Shown here: piece by piece, positions 20,797 to 30,692 of the stretch
Layout of the letters: each line of letters opens with the position of its first letter
Position numbering within the stretch: the stretch's first letter is position 1
The notes under the pieces: model-generated
Told to the model about the DNA's origin: nothing
The model's database searches: none
What the model saw: only the letters and a program-made list of their open reading frames with translations
Program-made: the position numbers and the translations under genes
Assembly (NCBI GenBank): GCA_963576725.1
Contig: OY755240.1
Coordinates: 15,802,378 to 15,866,377 of the forward strand
Direction: 5' to 3'
DNA length: 64,000 bases
Origin: Azorinus chamasolen
Taxonomy: Eukaryota > Mollusca > Bivalvia > Cardiida > Solecurtidae

Positions 20797-20877
20797 AAAA
20801 GAGCAATGAAATGCGTTCATTAATACAAACACCGGTACATAAATCTCTTACAGTTTCCGTTTCAGCAAGGAATCTAG
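20797..20877 (+). CDS. Candidate coding exon, unrecognised
   Basis: A strong pyrimidine tract 'cattttccctttatgcag' (to 20796) precedes an open frame with MRSLIQTPVHKSLTVSVSAR, ending at a donor-like AG|GTC. Without splicing the frame runs to TGA 20901-20903. No domain; could be chance. Confidence 0.2.
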
Positions 20878-20999
20878 GTCAATTTGTCTACGAAGGCCAA
20901 TGAATTATTGCAAACAAATAATTCTCATTAATATTTGGCAAAATATTGCAGAAAGAGCGTCTAAAACCCTTCTCTTGTTAATTATGCAAGACGTGACTG

Positions 21000-21110
21000 A
21001 CATTTGCAAAATGCCTGGATCCTGGTCAGACATCGAGAAAGTCGGTGTCTGGTCAGGGTCTAAGCGGTTTGATACTCTACCAAAAGTTTCTAAAATACTA
21101 GTAACCCGGG
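21000..21110 (+). mobile_element. TT-R-like MITE, decayed
   Basis: Hairpin 'cctggatcctggtcagacat' around CGAGAAAGTCG, mirror 'gtgtctggtcagggtctaag', then 'taccaaaagtttctaaaata'. Confidence 0.55.
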
Positions 21111-21333
21111 TCCTGTTTAAATATTAATCAAATAGATACTGAGCTGGTGAAAGTTTTTCATAGCAAAATAAGGTTTAAAACCCCATTTATCACCAGATGG
21201 TTCAAGTAAACCCACCAAGAAAGATGATTGGAACACCCGAAGATAAATAGTTAAGCTTTTACCTGATGAATATCCATGCAGGATTGACTGTATTAATATT
21301 AATTACCTGAATTTTATACTATGGCAGGAACTT

Positions 21334-22398
21334 ACTGTATGGTAGCACTGTATGCCCAAAATCCGCGGTGTTCTCAATAAAGCGAATGTAAAATGTTGAC
21401 GTAAGCGTCGTTTGTTTTTTATCTAACCTTTTTAATACGACATGCCCTACACTATTTTTATATGAAATGGTAGAACTTCAACCGCAAATCAACGGCTACT
21501 AAAATATTTTGGCCGAACACAGCGTCTTCCTAAAATATGTTGCCGAACATGGCGTGCTTGGGTGTTGAAAAATGAGGCGAGAAAACTAAACAAATCTGGC
21601 GATTATTCCGTCTAAATGAATGCATCGATAAAACTATTTGTCCACATGTACGGTGACTTCCAGCTTTTCACGCTTGTCCGTTATTGCCTTATCAAAACCC
21701 GTTTTAGTAGATGTTTGAAAGCTTTTAAATATTAAGTGGTGTATTTCGCTATGCAAAACGTAAACAAAGCACTGCACACCGCAGTGAACGCGATTCATCA
21801 GTTAAGAATTCGGAAGGCATGAGATACAATAACTACCATAGACTAGATTAAGAAAGAAACTTAGACCACTAGGAAGAGTAAATGTCAATGTCAAAAGAAA
21901 GGTAGGCTAGCTGTTGTTTGTTTTCGTTTTCTTATTAACTGCACCGTGCGTACATATATTTGTCTTGTTCTGTATCATCGTGTCGTATTGAAATCGCTTT
22001 CTCCGCGGTGTACGGTGCTTTGTTTACATTACACTACGAGGTACAGCATGTAAAATGTAACAGCTTTTAAGCATATATGAAAAGAGTTTTGCATAGACAA
22101 TAATGGACATGCTTCAGAAGCCGGACAGTCTCCGTATATGTGGACAAGACCTCGTATCGATGCATTTAAACTGAATAATTGTCAGTTTTGTTTAGTTCTC
22201 TCGTCTCATTTTTCAACATTTCAACACGTAGTGTTCGGCTACAAATTTCAGGAAGACGCTGTGGTTCGACCAAAAACGATTAATAGCCGTTGGTTTGCGG
22301 TTTTAAGTTCAAACACAAACGACGCTTACCTGTCAACATTTTACTTCTGCCATATCGAACACATCGCGGATTTTGGGCGTACAGTACTACCATACAGT
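21334..22398. mobile_element. 1.06-kb inverted-repeat (foldback) element
   Basis: ACTGTATGGTAG at 21334-21345 mirrors CTACCATACAGT at 22387-22398. The pairing continues inward over almost the whole element: 'gcccaaaatccgcg', 'aaaatgttgac', 'aagcgtcgtttg', 'cagcgtcttcct', 'gttgaaaaatgag', and finally 'gtaaacaaagcac' near 21762 with its mirror near 22015. The arms are about 470 and 410 bp, diverged by substitutions and small indels, with a ~190-bp centre. A 130-codon open frame across the right arm is not supported as a gene. Confidence 0.85.
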
Positions 22399-22424
22399 GC
22401 AAATGCAGGGTCAGATCGGTATCG

Positions 22425-22540
22425 TTTTAATAGGCAATCAGAGCAGACCCTTATCTGGAGCTTACAGGTGCCTTCTAATTTAGGACTATTCTGTTCCCTT
22501 TGCAGATGCTTAAAAACTATCTTGCTATAAGTACAGGATA
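22425..22540 (-). mobile_element. TT-F fragment
   Basis: 'aggcaatcagagcagaccct' core arm and mirror 'taatttaggactattctgtt', then a degenerate end. Confidence 0.5.
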
Positions 22541-22559
22541 AATGCGACCGTCTATGATA

Positions 22560-22765
22560 GACACTTCCTTTTTCTGTTGAATAGTTATGTAAGTAACGTT
22601 GATATCATGTATATGTATCAGCTGATTTGTTTGTAATGGAATATATACACAGAGTTGTTGCGGGGTTGTTTTTGTATTGGTAGAAACGACAGAGTCAGAT
22701 ATATTACATTTTCATAAGCAGACCAGCAGCCCTGATCAGACGGCTCCTACGGAATCTGTTGGGTA
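22560..22765 (-). mobile_element. TT-F MITE, left part
   Basis: 'cttcctttttctgttgaata' start, long arm 'ggtagaaacgacagagtcag', core arm 'gccctgatcagacggctcct', then broken by the LINE 3' end. The right end resumes at 22978 ('cgtgaaaatgcgtttatatg'). Confidence 0.75.
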
Positions 22766-22807
22766 CACTATGTGCAAAATAGATTTAGATCTATTTCAAT
22801 AGTGTGC

Positions 22808-22977
22808 AAGTAACATGGTTACAATAACAATAAATTCAAAAAGTTAAAAACATATTGATAAATGAACCAATGTATAATAAACAGAATGAAATAATACATG
22901 AACCATGTCCGTCACGTCAATATCAAGGAAGACACAAACAAAAGAAAACGTTCCTTTATTTCCATTGCGTGAAAATG
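22808..22977 (-). mobile_element. LINE 3' end, nested in TT-F
   Basis: Read on the minus strand it begins CAATGGAAATAAAGGAACG and includes 'gacgtgacggacatggttca', matching the plus-strand copy at 51712. The tail is a CAATAA-like run. Insertion removed part of the TT-F core. Confidence 0.7.
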
Positions 22978-23001
22978 CGTTTATATGAAAGTTACAGTTA
23001 A
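22978..23001 (-). mobile_element. TT-F right end, resumed
   Basis: 'cgtgaaaatgcgtttatatg' then TTAA at 22998-23001, the other half of the interrupted copy at 22560. The TTAA is shared with the next TT-D. Confidence 0.65.
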
Positions 23002-23195
23002 CCAAATATCTCCTCCTGGCGCCTTTTTGCGCATCTGTAAAACTCATTATTTAAACCATTGTGATAAATATTTATCACAATGGTTTCAAATCTACACAGT
23101 TCTAAAAAACATATTTTCTATAGTTAATGCTCCTTTTCGGTAGATTAATTCATAGAGGTTGTGTCTAAACATAGTCTAGGAGAGAGTGAGTTTAG
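22998..23195 (-). mobile_element. TT-D MITE copy 8
   Basis: TTAACCAAATATCTCCTCCT start; the hairpin is reduced to 'gataaatatttatc', so the whole AGAGCATTTGCTCC block is gone; long arm to 'ggagagagtgagttta'. Confidence 0.85.
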
Positions 23196-23256
23196 CAAAC
23201 AGAGCAGAAGCAGATCAGACGGTTCCTGCAGAATATCTCTAAAAGAGAAAGGGTTG
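23195..23256 (-). mobile_element. TT-E/F core fragment
   Basis: 'agcaaacagagcagaagcag' and 'atcagacggttcctgcag', then an end-like 'agagaaagggtt'. Confidence 0.5.
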
Positions 23257-23444
23257 TACAGTAAATACCTAAATTCTTCATTATTTATATTCTGGCTAAG
23301 ACGCGTTTTATATAATGTGTTGCATGTTGACTATCATCTAATTTATTTCAGAAACATTGCACATATGTTTTTAAATATTTATGAAACTTAAATGTTTGTT
23401 CGTATGTCACTATATTAATAATGTCTTATCATTACGCTTTCTGT

Positions 23445-23670
23445 TTAACCCTTTCCCTCATATAAACGTGTTTTCACGCATTTGCAAACAGAGTAGACCC
23501 AGATCAGACAGCTCCTGGTGTAGCCGTCTGATCTGGGTCTGCTCTGTTTGCTAAAAGAATCTGATAAATCTGTTTCTTCTCTTTCTTAAATGTCTACAAT
23601 GTTTCACCTTCCATATTTCTTAATAACTGTTTTATTAATGAATATTCAGTAGGTATTGACATAGGGCTGA
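23445..23670 (+). mobile_element. TT-E MITE copy 2
   Basis: TTAACCCTTTCCCTCATATA start, core GAGTAGACCCAGATCAGACA around CTCCTGGTGTAG, mirror TGATCTGGGTCTGCTCTG, long arm 'ttcaccttccatatttctta'; right end eroded. Confidence 0.88.
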
Positions 23671-23701
23671 GACTGTGTATTTTGTCATGGCTGCAAACTT
23701 A

Positions 23702-23945
23702 TGGGTTTAGGTCCGTATACTGTCATGAATATCTATATTCTGCGTTTTTTATAACTGTATATAAGACGTTATTGTCTATGGCAAACAAACCGTAGAATGA
23801 GGTTTATAAAATCCGATCAGCAAGCAGGGGATATACCCTGATCTGTAGCAATCGCCTGATCCAGGTCTGCTCTGTTTACAAATTCGTAGAAAGGGGTACT
23901 TATTTGAAAATTCATGAAAATGCGTGTGTATGAAGAAGCAGGTTA
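23702..23945 (-). mobile_element. TT-F MITE, decayed
   Basis: 'actgtcatgaatatctatat', 'ggcaaacaaaccgtagaatg', core piece 'ataccctgatctgtagcaat' and 'gatccaggtctgctctgttt', end 'aatgcgtgtgtatgaagaag'. Confidence 0.6.
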
Positions 23946-24180
23946 CAAAGAATCCACCGAGTTTCTCGTTTTATTTATGGATTATAATATCATATCCATA
24001 TTCATTTCTTATCATGTTTATTAAACGTGTTGATATAACGCATGCCAAGGCATACATATTATAGCTTAAGTCACCTCGTTAAATACAAATGATAAAACAG
24101 AAACTTTCTAGCGATATCTTCAATTAAGCTTCATTCATGCAGTTGAGGTAAAACATGAAATAAAGACACCTGACTAATCG

Positions 24181-24435
24181 TTAGCCATTTACTCCTTAAA
24201 CACGCAGTTTAACGCATTTGCAAACAGAGTAGACCCAGATCAGACGGCTCCAGAGGGTGCCGTCTGAGCAGGGCCTGTTCTGTTTGCTTATGAAATAATA
24301 GAGATCTGGTTCTACTACAGTTTCTTTATAAGCCAGCCATTCTTTTGTCCACATGCTATTACGAACATTAATATATTAATTAACTGTCATGATGGCATTG
24401 CTTCTTACATAAATATTCATGGCGTAAAGGACTAA
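24181..24435 (+). mobile_element. TT-F MITE
   Basis: 'ttagccatttactccttaaa' start, core GAGTAGACCCAGATCAGACG around CTCCAGAGGGTG, long arm 'gatctggttctactacagtt', end 'aaatattcatggcgtaaagg'. Confidence 0.88.
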
Positions 24436-24851
24436 TCTTCTCTTCTACTATTAAACCTTATCCTGCTGTAACGTCTACTCCAATTTGAAGTTGGTGCAAT
24501 CTGGACTACTTTCGATTAAAAAAGTTTTTAACTTTCAGTTTCATCTAGGTCCAAGGTGATCGCAAATGCGAGTCAGGGGGCTGGGCAAGCGTTAAAACAT
24601 TTCTCATAATACGAATAATTAGTTTAGGGACATGTCCTTCATGTTTTAATAGAAACCCCATAGAGTGAAAAAGAATACGTGCAACGTTTCATATCAATGG
24701 AAGTATTAGAGGTTTTACCTCTTAAATGCCTGTACTAAACAAGGCATATCCATGGATAAGCTCCCGCCCCTAACGACACCCTATTCGCCCCTCGGTACTA
24801 AGGTTAAAGGGGTCCCCTTCAGTACATATAAAAATATGATGAATCTCATAA
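24436..24851. other. Mostly unassigned
   Basis: A short TT-R-end-like piece ('aggtccaaggtgatcgcaaa') lies near 24545. The rest shows no repeat or gene. Confidence 0.35.
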
Positions 24852-25083
24852 TTAGCTTTTTACACCATATAAACGCCTTCTAACACATTTGCAAACAGCG
24901 TAGCCCCGGATCAAACGGTTCCTGATGGAGCCGTCTGATCAGAGTCTGCTGTTTGCTTGTTGAATAATATAGATATGATTCTGACGTTTCCTCCATTACA
25001 AACGTTTCCTGTGTTAGCATGCCGTTATAAACATCCATGATGTCATTGTTTCTTAAATGAATATTCATGGAGTAAATGGTTAA
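24852..25083 (+). mobile_element. TT-F MITE
   Basis: Left TTAG, core 'gcgtagccccggatcaaacg' around TTCCTGATGGAG, right end 'gaatattcatggagtaaatg' then GTTAA. Shares TTAA 25080-25083 with the next copy. Confidence 0.88.
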
Positions 25084-25317
25084 CCCTTTACGCCATAAGT
25101 ACGCTTTTTATGCCTTTGCAAACAAAGTAGACCCAGATCAGACGGCTCCCGTCTGATCAGGGTCTACTCTGTTTGCTTATGAAATAATAAACATCTAACG
25201 TTACAGTTTCTACAACGGCTAACAATTCATGCATCCATGTGCCTTTATACCAATTTATCTAATTAATATTCATGATGACATTATTTCTTACAAAAATATT
25301 CATGGAGCAAATGGTGC
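25080..25317 (+). mobile_element. TT-F MITE, head-to-tail with the previous
   Basis: TTAACCCTTTACGCCATAAG start, core 'aagtagacccagatcagacg' joined to its mirror near the centre (GCTCCCGTC), long arm 'cgttacagtttctacaacgg', end 'atattcatggagcaaatggt'. Confidence 0.88.
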
Positions 25318-25721
25318 ACTATTCGCCTATACTTAGGAAAATTAGGGTAACAAGTAAACTTAAATTGTTCAATGTTTTGTTTTTTCTTATAAATTTTTAT
25401 TGCTCTATTAGAAACTAATTCTATTAAGTAATCTTAGGTTTTCGTTTACATAGGACGCGTTTTATAAGACCTGCCTATCGTAAATTGATAATGGCTGGTA
25501 TGGATCAGATATTTTGGCAATTTGTGCATGTTTTCGTGGCAATATGAGCATGTTTCGTTATAATTTATTAACATCTATCTTAGCACAGCAAGAACAAACT
25601 GTAATGGTTTTGACACGTGCATATTATCTTTCAAAATATTACCACTACATGTTTCTGTTAAAATCTAATCCTGATTTATAAAATAAGAAATGAATTATAA
25701 TACAGAAAAGCGTTTACCTTA
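25318..25721. other. No recognised feature
   Basis: AT-rich spacer. A pyrimidine tract plus AG near 25409 leads into no useful reading frame. Confidence 0.35.
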
Positions 25722-25927
25722 AAAAACTCTAAACCGGAATTCTAGTAGAGAAAAATTTAGATACATTTAGGCAGCTGGCTGCTTAATGCAGATGCAGGGT
25801 GAAAGTCATCCTGAAAGCTCCCATGGGAACTTTCTGCATGACTTTCATCCTGCATTAAGCTGCCCCCCGTCTCCAAAACGTACATTTATACTAAATTCAA
25901 CGTCCGGTTTAGAGAGGGTTTAATGTA
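25722..25927. mobile_element. TA-C MITE
   Basis: 'actctaaaccggaattctag' to 'gtccggtttagagagggttt'. Hairpin 'gcagggtgaaagtcatcctg' around GCTCCCATGGGAAC; the left arm has a 'gcagatgcag' stutter. Confidence 0.85.
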
Positions 25928-25942
25928 GACCCAAATGTTCCC

Positions 25943-26067
25943 CTAAGCTATTCCCTCCTAGGCTATTTTTAGACCCAACCTCTCTTAATAAGTCTACCTA
26001 AAAGGAGCTTTTATTAGGGAAAAGAGAAAGTTTACTAGTGTGTAGTCTGAAACCATTGTGGTACAAT
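25943..26067 (+). mobile_element. TT-D left half, fused to TA-C
   Basis: 'gctattccctcctaggctat' to 'gaaaccattgtggtacaat'. The TT-D sequence stops where its hairpin should start closing and continues as TA-C. Confidence 0.75.
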
Positions 26068-26185
26068 ACTCCTCTAGGAGCTTTCTGCATGACTTTCATC
26101 CTGCATTAATCTGCCACCTGTCTCCAAGACCGATATTTATACAGTTATTTATAAAGTTAACGCCGATTTAGAGACTTTTACTGTA
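26068..26185. mobile_element. TA-C right half, fused to TT-D
   Basis: Begins ACTCCTCTAGGAGC, the TA-C hairpin centre, then 'tttctgcatgactttcatcc' to 'gatttagagacttttactgt'. No left half is present. Confidence 0.75.
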
Positions 26186-26200
26186 GACCCACATGTACAT

Positions 26201-26430
26201 TTAACACATTCCCTCCTAGACTATTTAAGACACATCCTCTTTTAATAAATCTACTAAAAAAAGAGCATTTACTATAGGGAATGGGGAAATTTTAGAATTG
26301 TGAAGTTTTTATACCACTGTGATTTAGCATTTGCTCCTATGGGGCAAATTCTCTATTCATCACAATGCTTTCAAATATGACTTTACAGAGGCGTCAAAAA
26401 GCGTCAGTATAATATACGGAAATCGGTTTG
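26201..26430 (+). mobile_element. TT-D MITE copy 10
   Basis: TTAACACATTCCCTCCTAGA, hairpin with centre GCTCCTATGGGGC, right arm 'gaggcgtcaaaaagcgtcag'; right end decayed. Confidence 0.85.
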
Positions 26431-26689
26431 AACTCTAAAACAAGTCTCCTGACACTGCAAAGAATGAAAACTAGTATTTAATGGTCCATTCATCAGGATA
26501 TACACTGTTTTCATTCAAAATCTCATGCAAAGGTTATCCCTTCAACTGAATTGACTCTATCTTGAAACAATCAAAGATAATTCCACACTTAAAGACAGCA
26601 TTCAACGTTTTGTGTGTCTCCTGCCTCCCAGCTTAATCCTTTGAATAGTGAATGTTTTATACAATTGATTCGGTCATCATTGTGCAGCT

Positions 26690-26907
26690 TGGTTGATATT
26701 TCGTTTTACGTCTTTGCAAGCAGAGTAGACCAATATTAGATGGCTCCTGTAGTCATCTGAATAATCTGCTTCGTCTGTTTATTGAATTATATTAATAAGA
26801 TTCTACACTTTCTTCCCCAGCTGAAACACCATGTGTTTATATACCACTACAAAAAGCATTCCAAGTATTAGTATCTTACATGAATATTCATAAAGAAAAA
26901 AGGTTAA
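26690..26907 (+). mobile_element. TT-F MITE, decayed
   Basis: 'gtctttgcaagcagagtaga' core arm with weak mirror, long arm 'gattctacactttcttcccc', right end 'tgaatattcataaagaaaaa' then AGGTTAA shared with the next copy. Confidence 0.75.
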
Positions 26908-27152
26908 CCTTTTACTCCATAAAGACGCCTTTCTACGCCTTTGCAACAGAGTAGACCCATATCAGATTTCTCCTATATGAGCCGTCTGATCAGGGTCTGC
27001 TCTGTTTGTTTATAGAATAATATAGATCAAATTGTACGTTTATGCCAGACCCAAACTGGCCTGTGTTAATATGTCATTATTAAAAAATAATCTTAATTAT
27101 TATTCATGATGGCATAATTGATAACTAAAATATTCATGAAGCAAACGCTTAA
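26904..27152 (+). mobile_element. TT-F MITE, middle of a three-element chain
   Basis: TTAACCTTTTACTCCATAAA, core 'gagtagacccatatcagatt' around CTCCTATATGAG, long arm, end 'atattcatgaagcaaacgct' then TAA. Both TTAA sites are shared with neighbours. Confidence 0.88.
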
Positions 27153-27377
27153 CCCATTACCCCATAGGCTATTTTAGATCCAACCTCTTTGAATAAATCT
27201 ACCGAAAAGGAGCATTTACTAGAGAAAATGAACATTTTAGATGTGTGTAGTTTAGAAACCATTGTGGTAAATAGAGCATTTGCTCCTATAGGAGCAAATG
27301 CTCTATTTATCACAATGGTTTCATGAAGTGACTTTTACAGAGGCGTAGAAAAGCGTATTTATGGAGGAAAGGGTTAA
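27149..27377 (+). mobile_element. TT-D MITE copy 11 with a TT-F-type right end
   Basis: TT-D left end and perfect hairpin (exact CTCCTATAGGAG at 27283-27294), but the right end is 'aagcgtatttatggaggaaa' then GGGTTAA as in TT-F. Confidence 0.9.
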
Positions 27378-27552
27378 AGATTTTCGGTATGAATGGGCAC
27401 ACTTTGCGAGATTTTATGTTGAATGCCAAACTGTATAGATGTTGTAATGGCTTATGATCTGTGACCTGTACACTCTTTGCAAATTCAAGTGAATGCGTTA
27501 CCCGCAGTCACTCTTACATTGCAATGTCTGACCCTGTGATAACCCTTGGAAG

Positions 27553-27632
27553 CTGTTTTGGACCAGATGAGATGGGATCAGACTATAAACAGTTTTGGAC
27601 CAGATGAGATGGGATCAGACTATAAACAGTTT
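27553..27632 (+). repeat. ~40-bp direct repeat, two units
   Basis: 'gttttggaccagatgagatg' then 'ggatcagactataaaca' occurs twice in tandem. It resembles a GGATCC-type (TT-H) core arm that was duplicated. Confidence 0.85.
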
Positions 27633-27707
27633 GTCACTCTTTATTTTTTTCCAAACGAGATTCAAAGATGGAAGCAGACGATACACTTTGTGGACGACAT
27701 TTATAAG

Positions 27708-27869
27708 TACAGTAGAACCCCTCTAATGCGACCACTTAATGAATAAACATGGGTCTCTTTATAAGCAGGTGGTTGCTTAATGCAGGATAAAAGTAATGCA
27801 GAAAGCTCCTCTACAGCACCCAGAATTATACCTCTTTTAAGTGGTCGCATTAGCGGGGTTGTACTGTAT
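27708..27869. mobile_element. TA-B MITE copy 4, one arm deleted
   Basis: TACAGTAGAACCCCTCTAAT, full left arm to GAAAGCTCCTCT, then directly the outer right end 'cagcacccagaattatacct' to 'gcattagcggggttgtactg'. Confidence 0.88.
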
Positions 27870-28011
27870 ATCGCAGACGACAATACGTGGCGTTGAAAGA
27901 GATCATTGTGAATAGGGATTCTGATTTTCTTTGACCAAAATGTCCCTTTAGTTTAGTAAGAGCCAACAGGGGTGTATCGTTGGTGAATTTGATTCGCTGC
28001 ACTGCTTAAGT

Positions 28012-28198
28012 ACCACAATGGAAATTTAAAGACCACAATGGAAATTAGAGCATGGTCTTGCTTTGGGTTATCCTTGGTATCGAAAGCTATGGTATTACTG
28101 TGCATCATTTACTTATATCTATTTATTGTGATGTTATACCTGTTTTATGGACCATGTTATGTTTTTGTTTACCGAAATAAACCTATCTAACTATCTGT
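28012..28198 (+). mobile_element. LINE-like 3' end
   Basis: 'ccacaatggaaatt' occurs twice, followed by 'gggttatccttggtatcgaa', and the element ends 'accgaaataaacctatctaa' with a CTAT-type tail. Related to copies at 22808 (minus) and 51712. Confidence 0.6.
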
Positions 28199-28206
28199 AA
28201 GAACTA

Positions 28207-28433
28207 ATTTATAATTATTCATGTAGGAAACAATGATATCATGAATATTAAATATATCTATATTTTATGACATTTGAACACTGGAATATTTATCCATGAC
28301 AGAAACTGTTGAATAGTATCCGGATTATATCATAAGCAGACAGAGCAGACCCTGATCAGACGGCTCCTATAGGAGCCGTCTGATCTGGGTCTACTCTGTT
28401 TGCAAAGGCGCAAGAGGGGTATTAACTGGTTAA
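28207..28433 (-). mobile_element. TT-F MITE
   Basis: 'tattcatgtaggaaacaatg' arm, perfect core GAGCAGACCCTGATCAGACG with exact CTCCTATAGGAG at 28364-28375; right TTAA shared with the next element. Confidence 0.88.
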
Positions 28434-28644
28434 CCTTTGCTGCATGAATATTCATGTAGGAAACAATGAATATTAATTAACTGAATTCTTATAACGGCTC
28501 TATAAATAAGGACAATGTCAAAACATGTCAAACACTGTAGAATCAGCTCTATATCAGTTTATTAGCAACAATAGCAGCTGAACAGATCCCATAGGTGTCT
28601 GATATGGGCATATTCTGTTTAAATAGACATCGCGGAGCGTTTAA
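28430..28644 (-). mobile_element. TT-F MITE, decayed core
   Basis: TTAACCTTTGCTGCATGAAT, 'cactgtagaatcagctctat', core remnant 'gaacagatcccataggtgtc' and 'tgatatgggcatattctgtt'; shares both TTAA sites with neighbours. Confidence 0.75.
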
Positions 28645-28876
28645 CCTTTTCACCGCCAATGTCGCAAAATGCACCACGACAAATAGTGCAGTCCCAGATC
28701 AGACGCCGCCTTTTCAAGGCGGCGTCTGATCAGGGACTTCACTTTTGTCTCTAGTTCTGATCTGCATTTTATTCCTTTGAATTCTGTATTTATTTATTCC
28801 ATTTCCTTATTTTACCGAGTGATTTAACAAAATTGTGCTGCAGACGACAATTAGAAATTTGGCGCCGATATGGTTA
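28641..28876 (+). mobile_element. TT-J MITE copy 1
   Basis: TTAACCTTTTCACCGCCAAT to 'ggcgccgatatggttaa'. Core AAATAGTGCAGTCCCAGATC around GCCGCCTTTTCAAGGCGGC, mirror 'tgatcagggacttcactttt'. Confidence 0.88.
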
Positions 28877-28894
28877 AATTCTTTCATTTTTATT

Positions 28895-29002
28895 TATGCC
28901 ATAAATTCAAGCGAGGGGAAATCTACGGCGAAACTAGCTCATTTCTATTATAGTCACCTGTGAGATTTCCGCCATATTTTCCCACGCTTGAATTTATGAT
29001 CG
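28895..29002. repeat. Short inverted repeat
   Basis: 'cataaattcaagcgagggga' pairs with the mirrored 'tcccacgcttgaatttatg', with a further 'ggcgaaa'/'tttccgcc' pair inside. Single copy here. Confidence 0.7.
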
Positions 29003-29667
29003 AGACAAAAAGTAATAGTAATATTTAGCATGCTTAGATTTTTGTTGAATGTTATTGATTAAATAACCTTGCAATATCAAGCCACAATACCTGCATTTAA
29101 CACCCAAAAATACCGTGGCATTTGGAGTATTATCTTATCTCTGTCGTTCTACAACCAGACAGAAGTGCGGCACGGGCATTTATTGAAGAGAACTGTATTC
29201 CAGATAAACGAAAGATATTTCTGGATACCTATTTCCGGTCGATCTTATATCTGCGCTGACAAACAACGACTGGATTTTATTCTAATTGGCGAATACACCC
29301 AAAAGTATGTGTCTGCAAATTCCTAACAAAACATCTTCAAAATATAATGAGCTCAGACCTTTTTGCACATTTGTGTTGTGTTTGGGGTATGTGTTTGCAT
29401 TTGTTGTTATACAGAAAAGGGTATACAAGAAAACGATGCTGTGTATTGTTAAAGAATAAGTTATCTAAAAGATGTCAGATGAACTGGTAGAAATATTAAC
29501 CAGCACAAATATATAAACATACATACATCCGGGTCTTAAGTAACACCACTAGTGCCAGAAATAACCTGTGTTTCTTCTTCATTTGAAGAATACAGAGATA
29601 GTGAGTCTACGGGAAACATTCAAAGGTATCTTACACACTTATACGGGACAGTATTCCGAGAGAGTGT
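29003..29667. other. No recognised repeat
   Basis: An 85-codon plus-strand open frame (29069-29326) has no recognised domain and no clear splice sites. The rest is AT-rich. Confidence 0.35.
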
Positions 29668-29880
29668 TACTTCATAGAGGCGCGTCCTGACACATTTCCA
29701 AACAGAGTAAACCCAGATCAGACATTTCCTACAGGAGCGTTCAGATCGCAGACTGTTCAGTTTACAATAAATTAATTATTTCTATAATAAATAAAAATAA
29801 TTGTTTCTATACAATGGCAAATTAATTCCTGTGCCCACATGCCATTATAGAAATTCAGCGTATAAATAGTCAATAGTGAA
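29668..29880 (+). mobile_element. TT-F MITE, right end replaced
   Basis: 'ccaaacagagtaaacccaga' around TTCCTACAGGAG, long arm 'gcccacatgccattatagaa' to 'tcagcgtataaatagtcaat'. It then runs into a perfect palindrome instead of the usual end. Confidence 0.7.
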
Positions 29881-29991
29881 ATACATAAATACTTGAATTG
29901 CTCTGATCTAATATTTCGACCACTAAGGGCCTTTGAAAAAGGCCCTTAGTGGTCGAAATATTAGATCAGAGCAATTCAAGTATTTATGTAT
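29881..29991. repeat. Perfect 54-bp palindrome
   Basis: 29881-29934 is the exact inverse complement of 29938-29991, with a 3-base loop. The stem starts 'atacataaatacttgaattg' and closes at 'ctaagggccttt'. No other copy in the window and no mismatch. Confidence 0.92.
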
Positions 29992-30047
29992 TATATTAAT
30001 TCCCTATTTTGGAATATTTTCTTCAGTAGTGAAATAGTTGGTTTTTA

Positions 30048-30112
30048 TTCAGCGCCGAGTTACTCGACGTCTCGTCTTGATCCAAGCTGTTAGCACAATG
30101 CGAGTCAAAGAG
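30048..30112. mobile_element. TT-H/R right half
   Basis: 'cagcgccgagttactcgacg' then 'tcttgatccaagctgttagc' and 'acaatgcgagtcaaagagcg'. Left half absent. Confidence 0.5.
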
Positions 30113-30116
30113 CGAG

Positions 30117-30262
30117 AACAGTAAACTCCTCTAAACCGGTCGTTTGATATAATATAAATACATGTATCTGTCTTGGCGACAGGTGGCAGCTTATGCAGAG
30201 TGAAAGTCATGCAGGAAGCTGTAGGACTTTCACCCTGCATGAAACAGCCGCCTGCCTCAAAG
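30117..30262. mobile_element. TA-C MITE, right end missing
   Basis: 'cagtaaactcctctaaaccg', arm 'gacaggtggcagcttatgca', closing GCTGTAGGAC, mirror arm to 'cagccgcctgcctcaaag', then cut by the next TA-C. Confidence 0.8.
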
Positions 30263-30434
30263 TACAGTAACCCCTCTAAACCGGGCGCTTAATTTAATAT
30301 AAACATCGGTCTTCATGCAGAGTGAAAATCTCGCAGGAAGTTCCTAAAGAAGCTTTCTGCATTAAGCAGTCGCCTGACTAACAGTATCTACATACTTCCC
30401 TGCTTGAATTCCGGTTATGAGAGGTTTTACTGTA
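30263..30434. mobile_element. TA-C MITE, adjacent copy
   Basis: TACAGTAACCCCTCTAAACC to 'gaattccggttatgagaggt' then TTTACTGTA. Centre TTCCTAAAGAAGC; part of each arm deleted. Confidence 0.82.
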
Positions 30435-30634
30435 GTGATCTTAGTGTTAACTGCGTCAAACAATATACTTTTTAACGGACTTTTAACGCCAGTTTGTGTG
30501 GTTTCAAACACATGTAATACACTGTCACATACATTTGAGTATGTATATGATATACAAGAAAATGTGCGTTTATAATTATCAGATACCCGGTACCCATTTC
30601 TATTATACCTTTCTGCTAATTCGTTTTTTCTTTT

Positions 30635-30692
30635 AACTCTTTACCTGAGACGCCTTTTGAGTCCTTTGCAATCAGAAGACAGCAGAGCTCAT
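30635..30692 (+). mobile_element. TT-F left fragment
   Basis: TTAACTCTTTACCTGAGACG then 'gtcctttgcaatcagaagac'. Cut by TT-D. Confidence 0.45.

Noticed and set aside
22138..22530. A 130-codon plus-strand frame
   Set aside because: It lies across the right arm of the long inverted repeat and runs on into a TT-F fragment; the mirrored arm has no equivalent frame.
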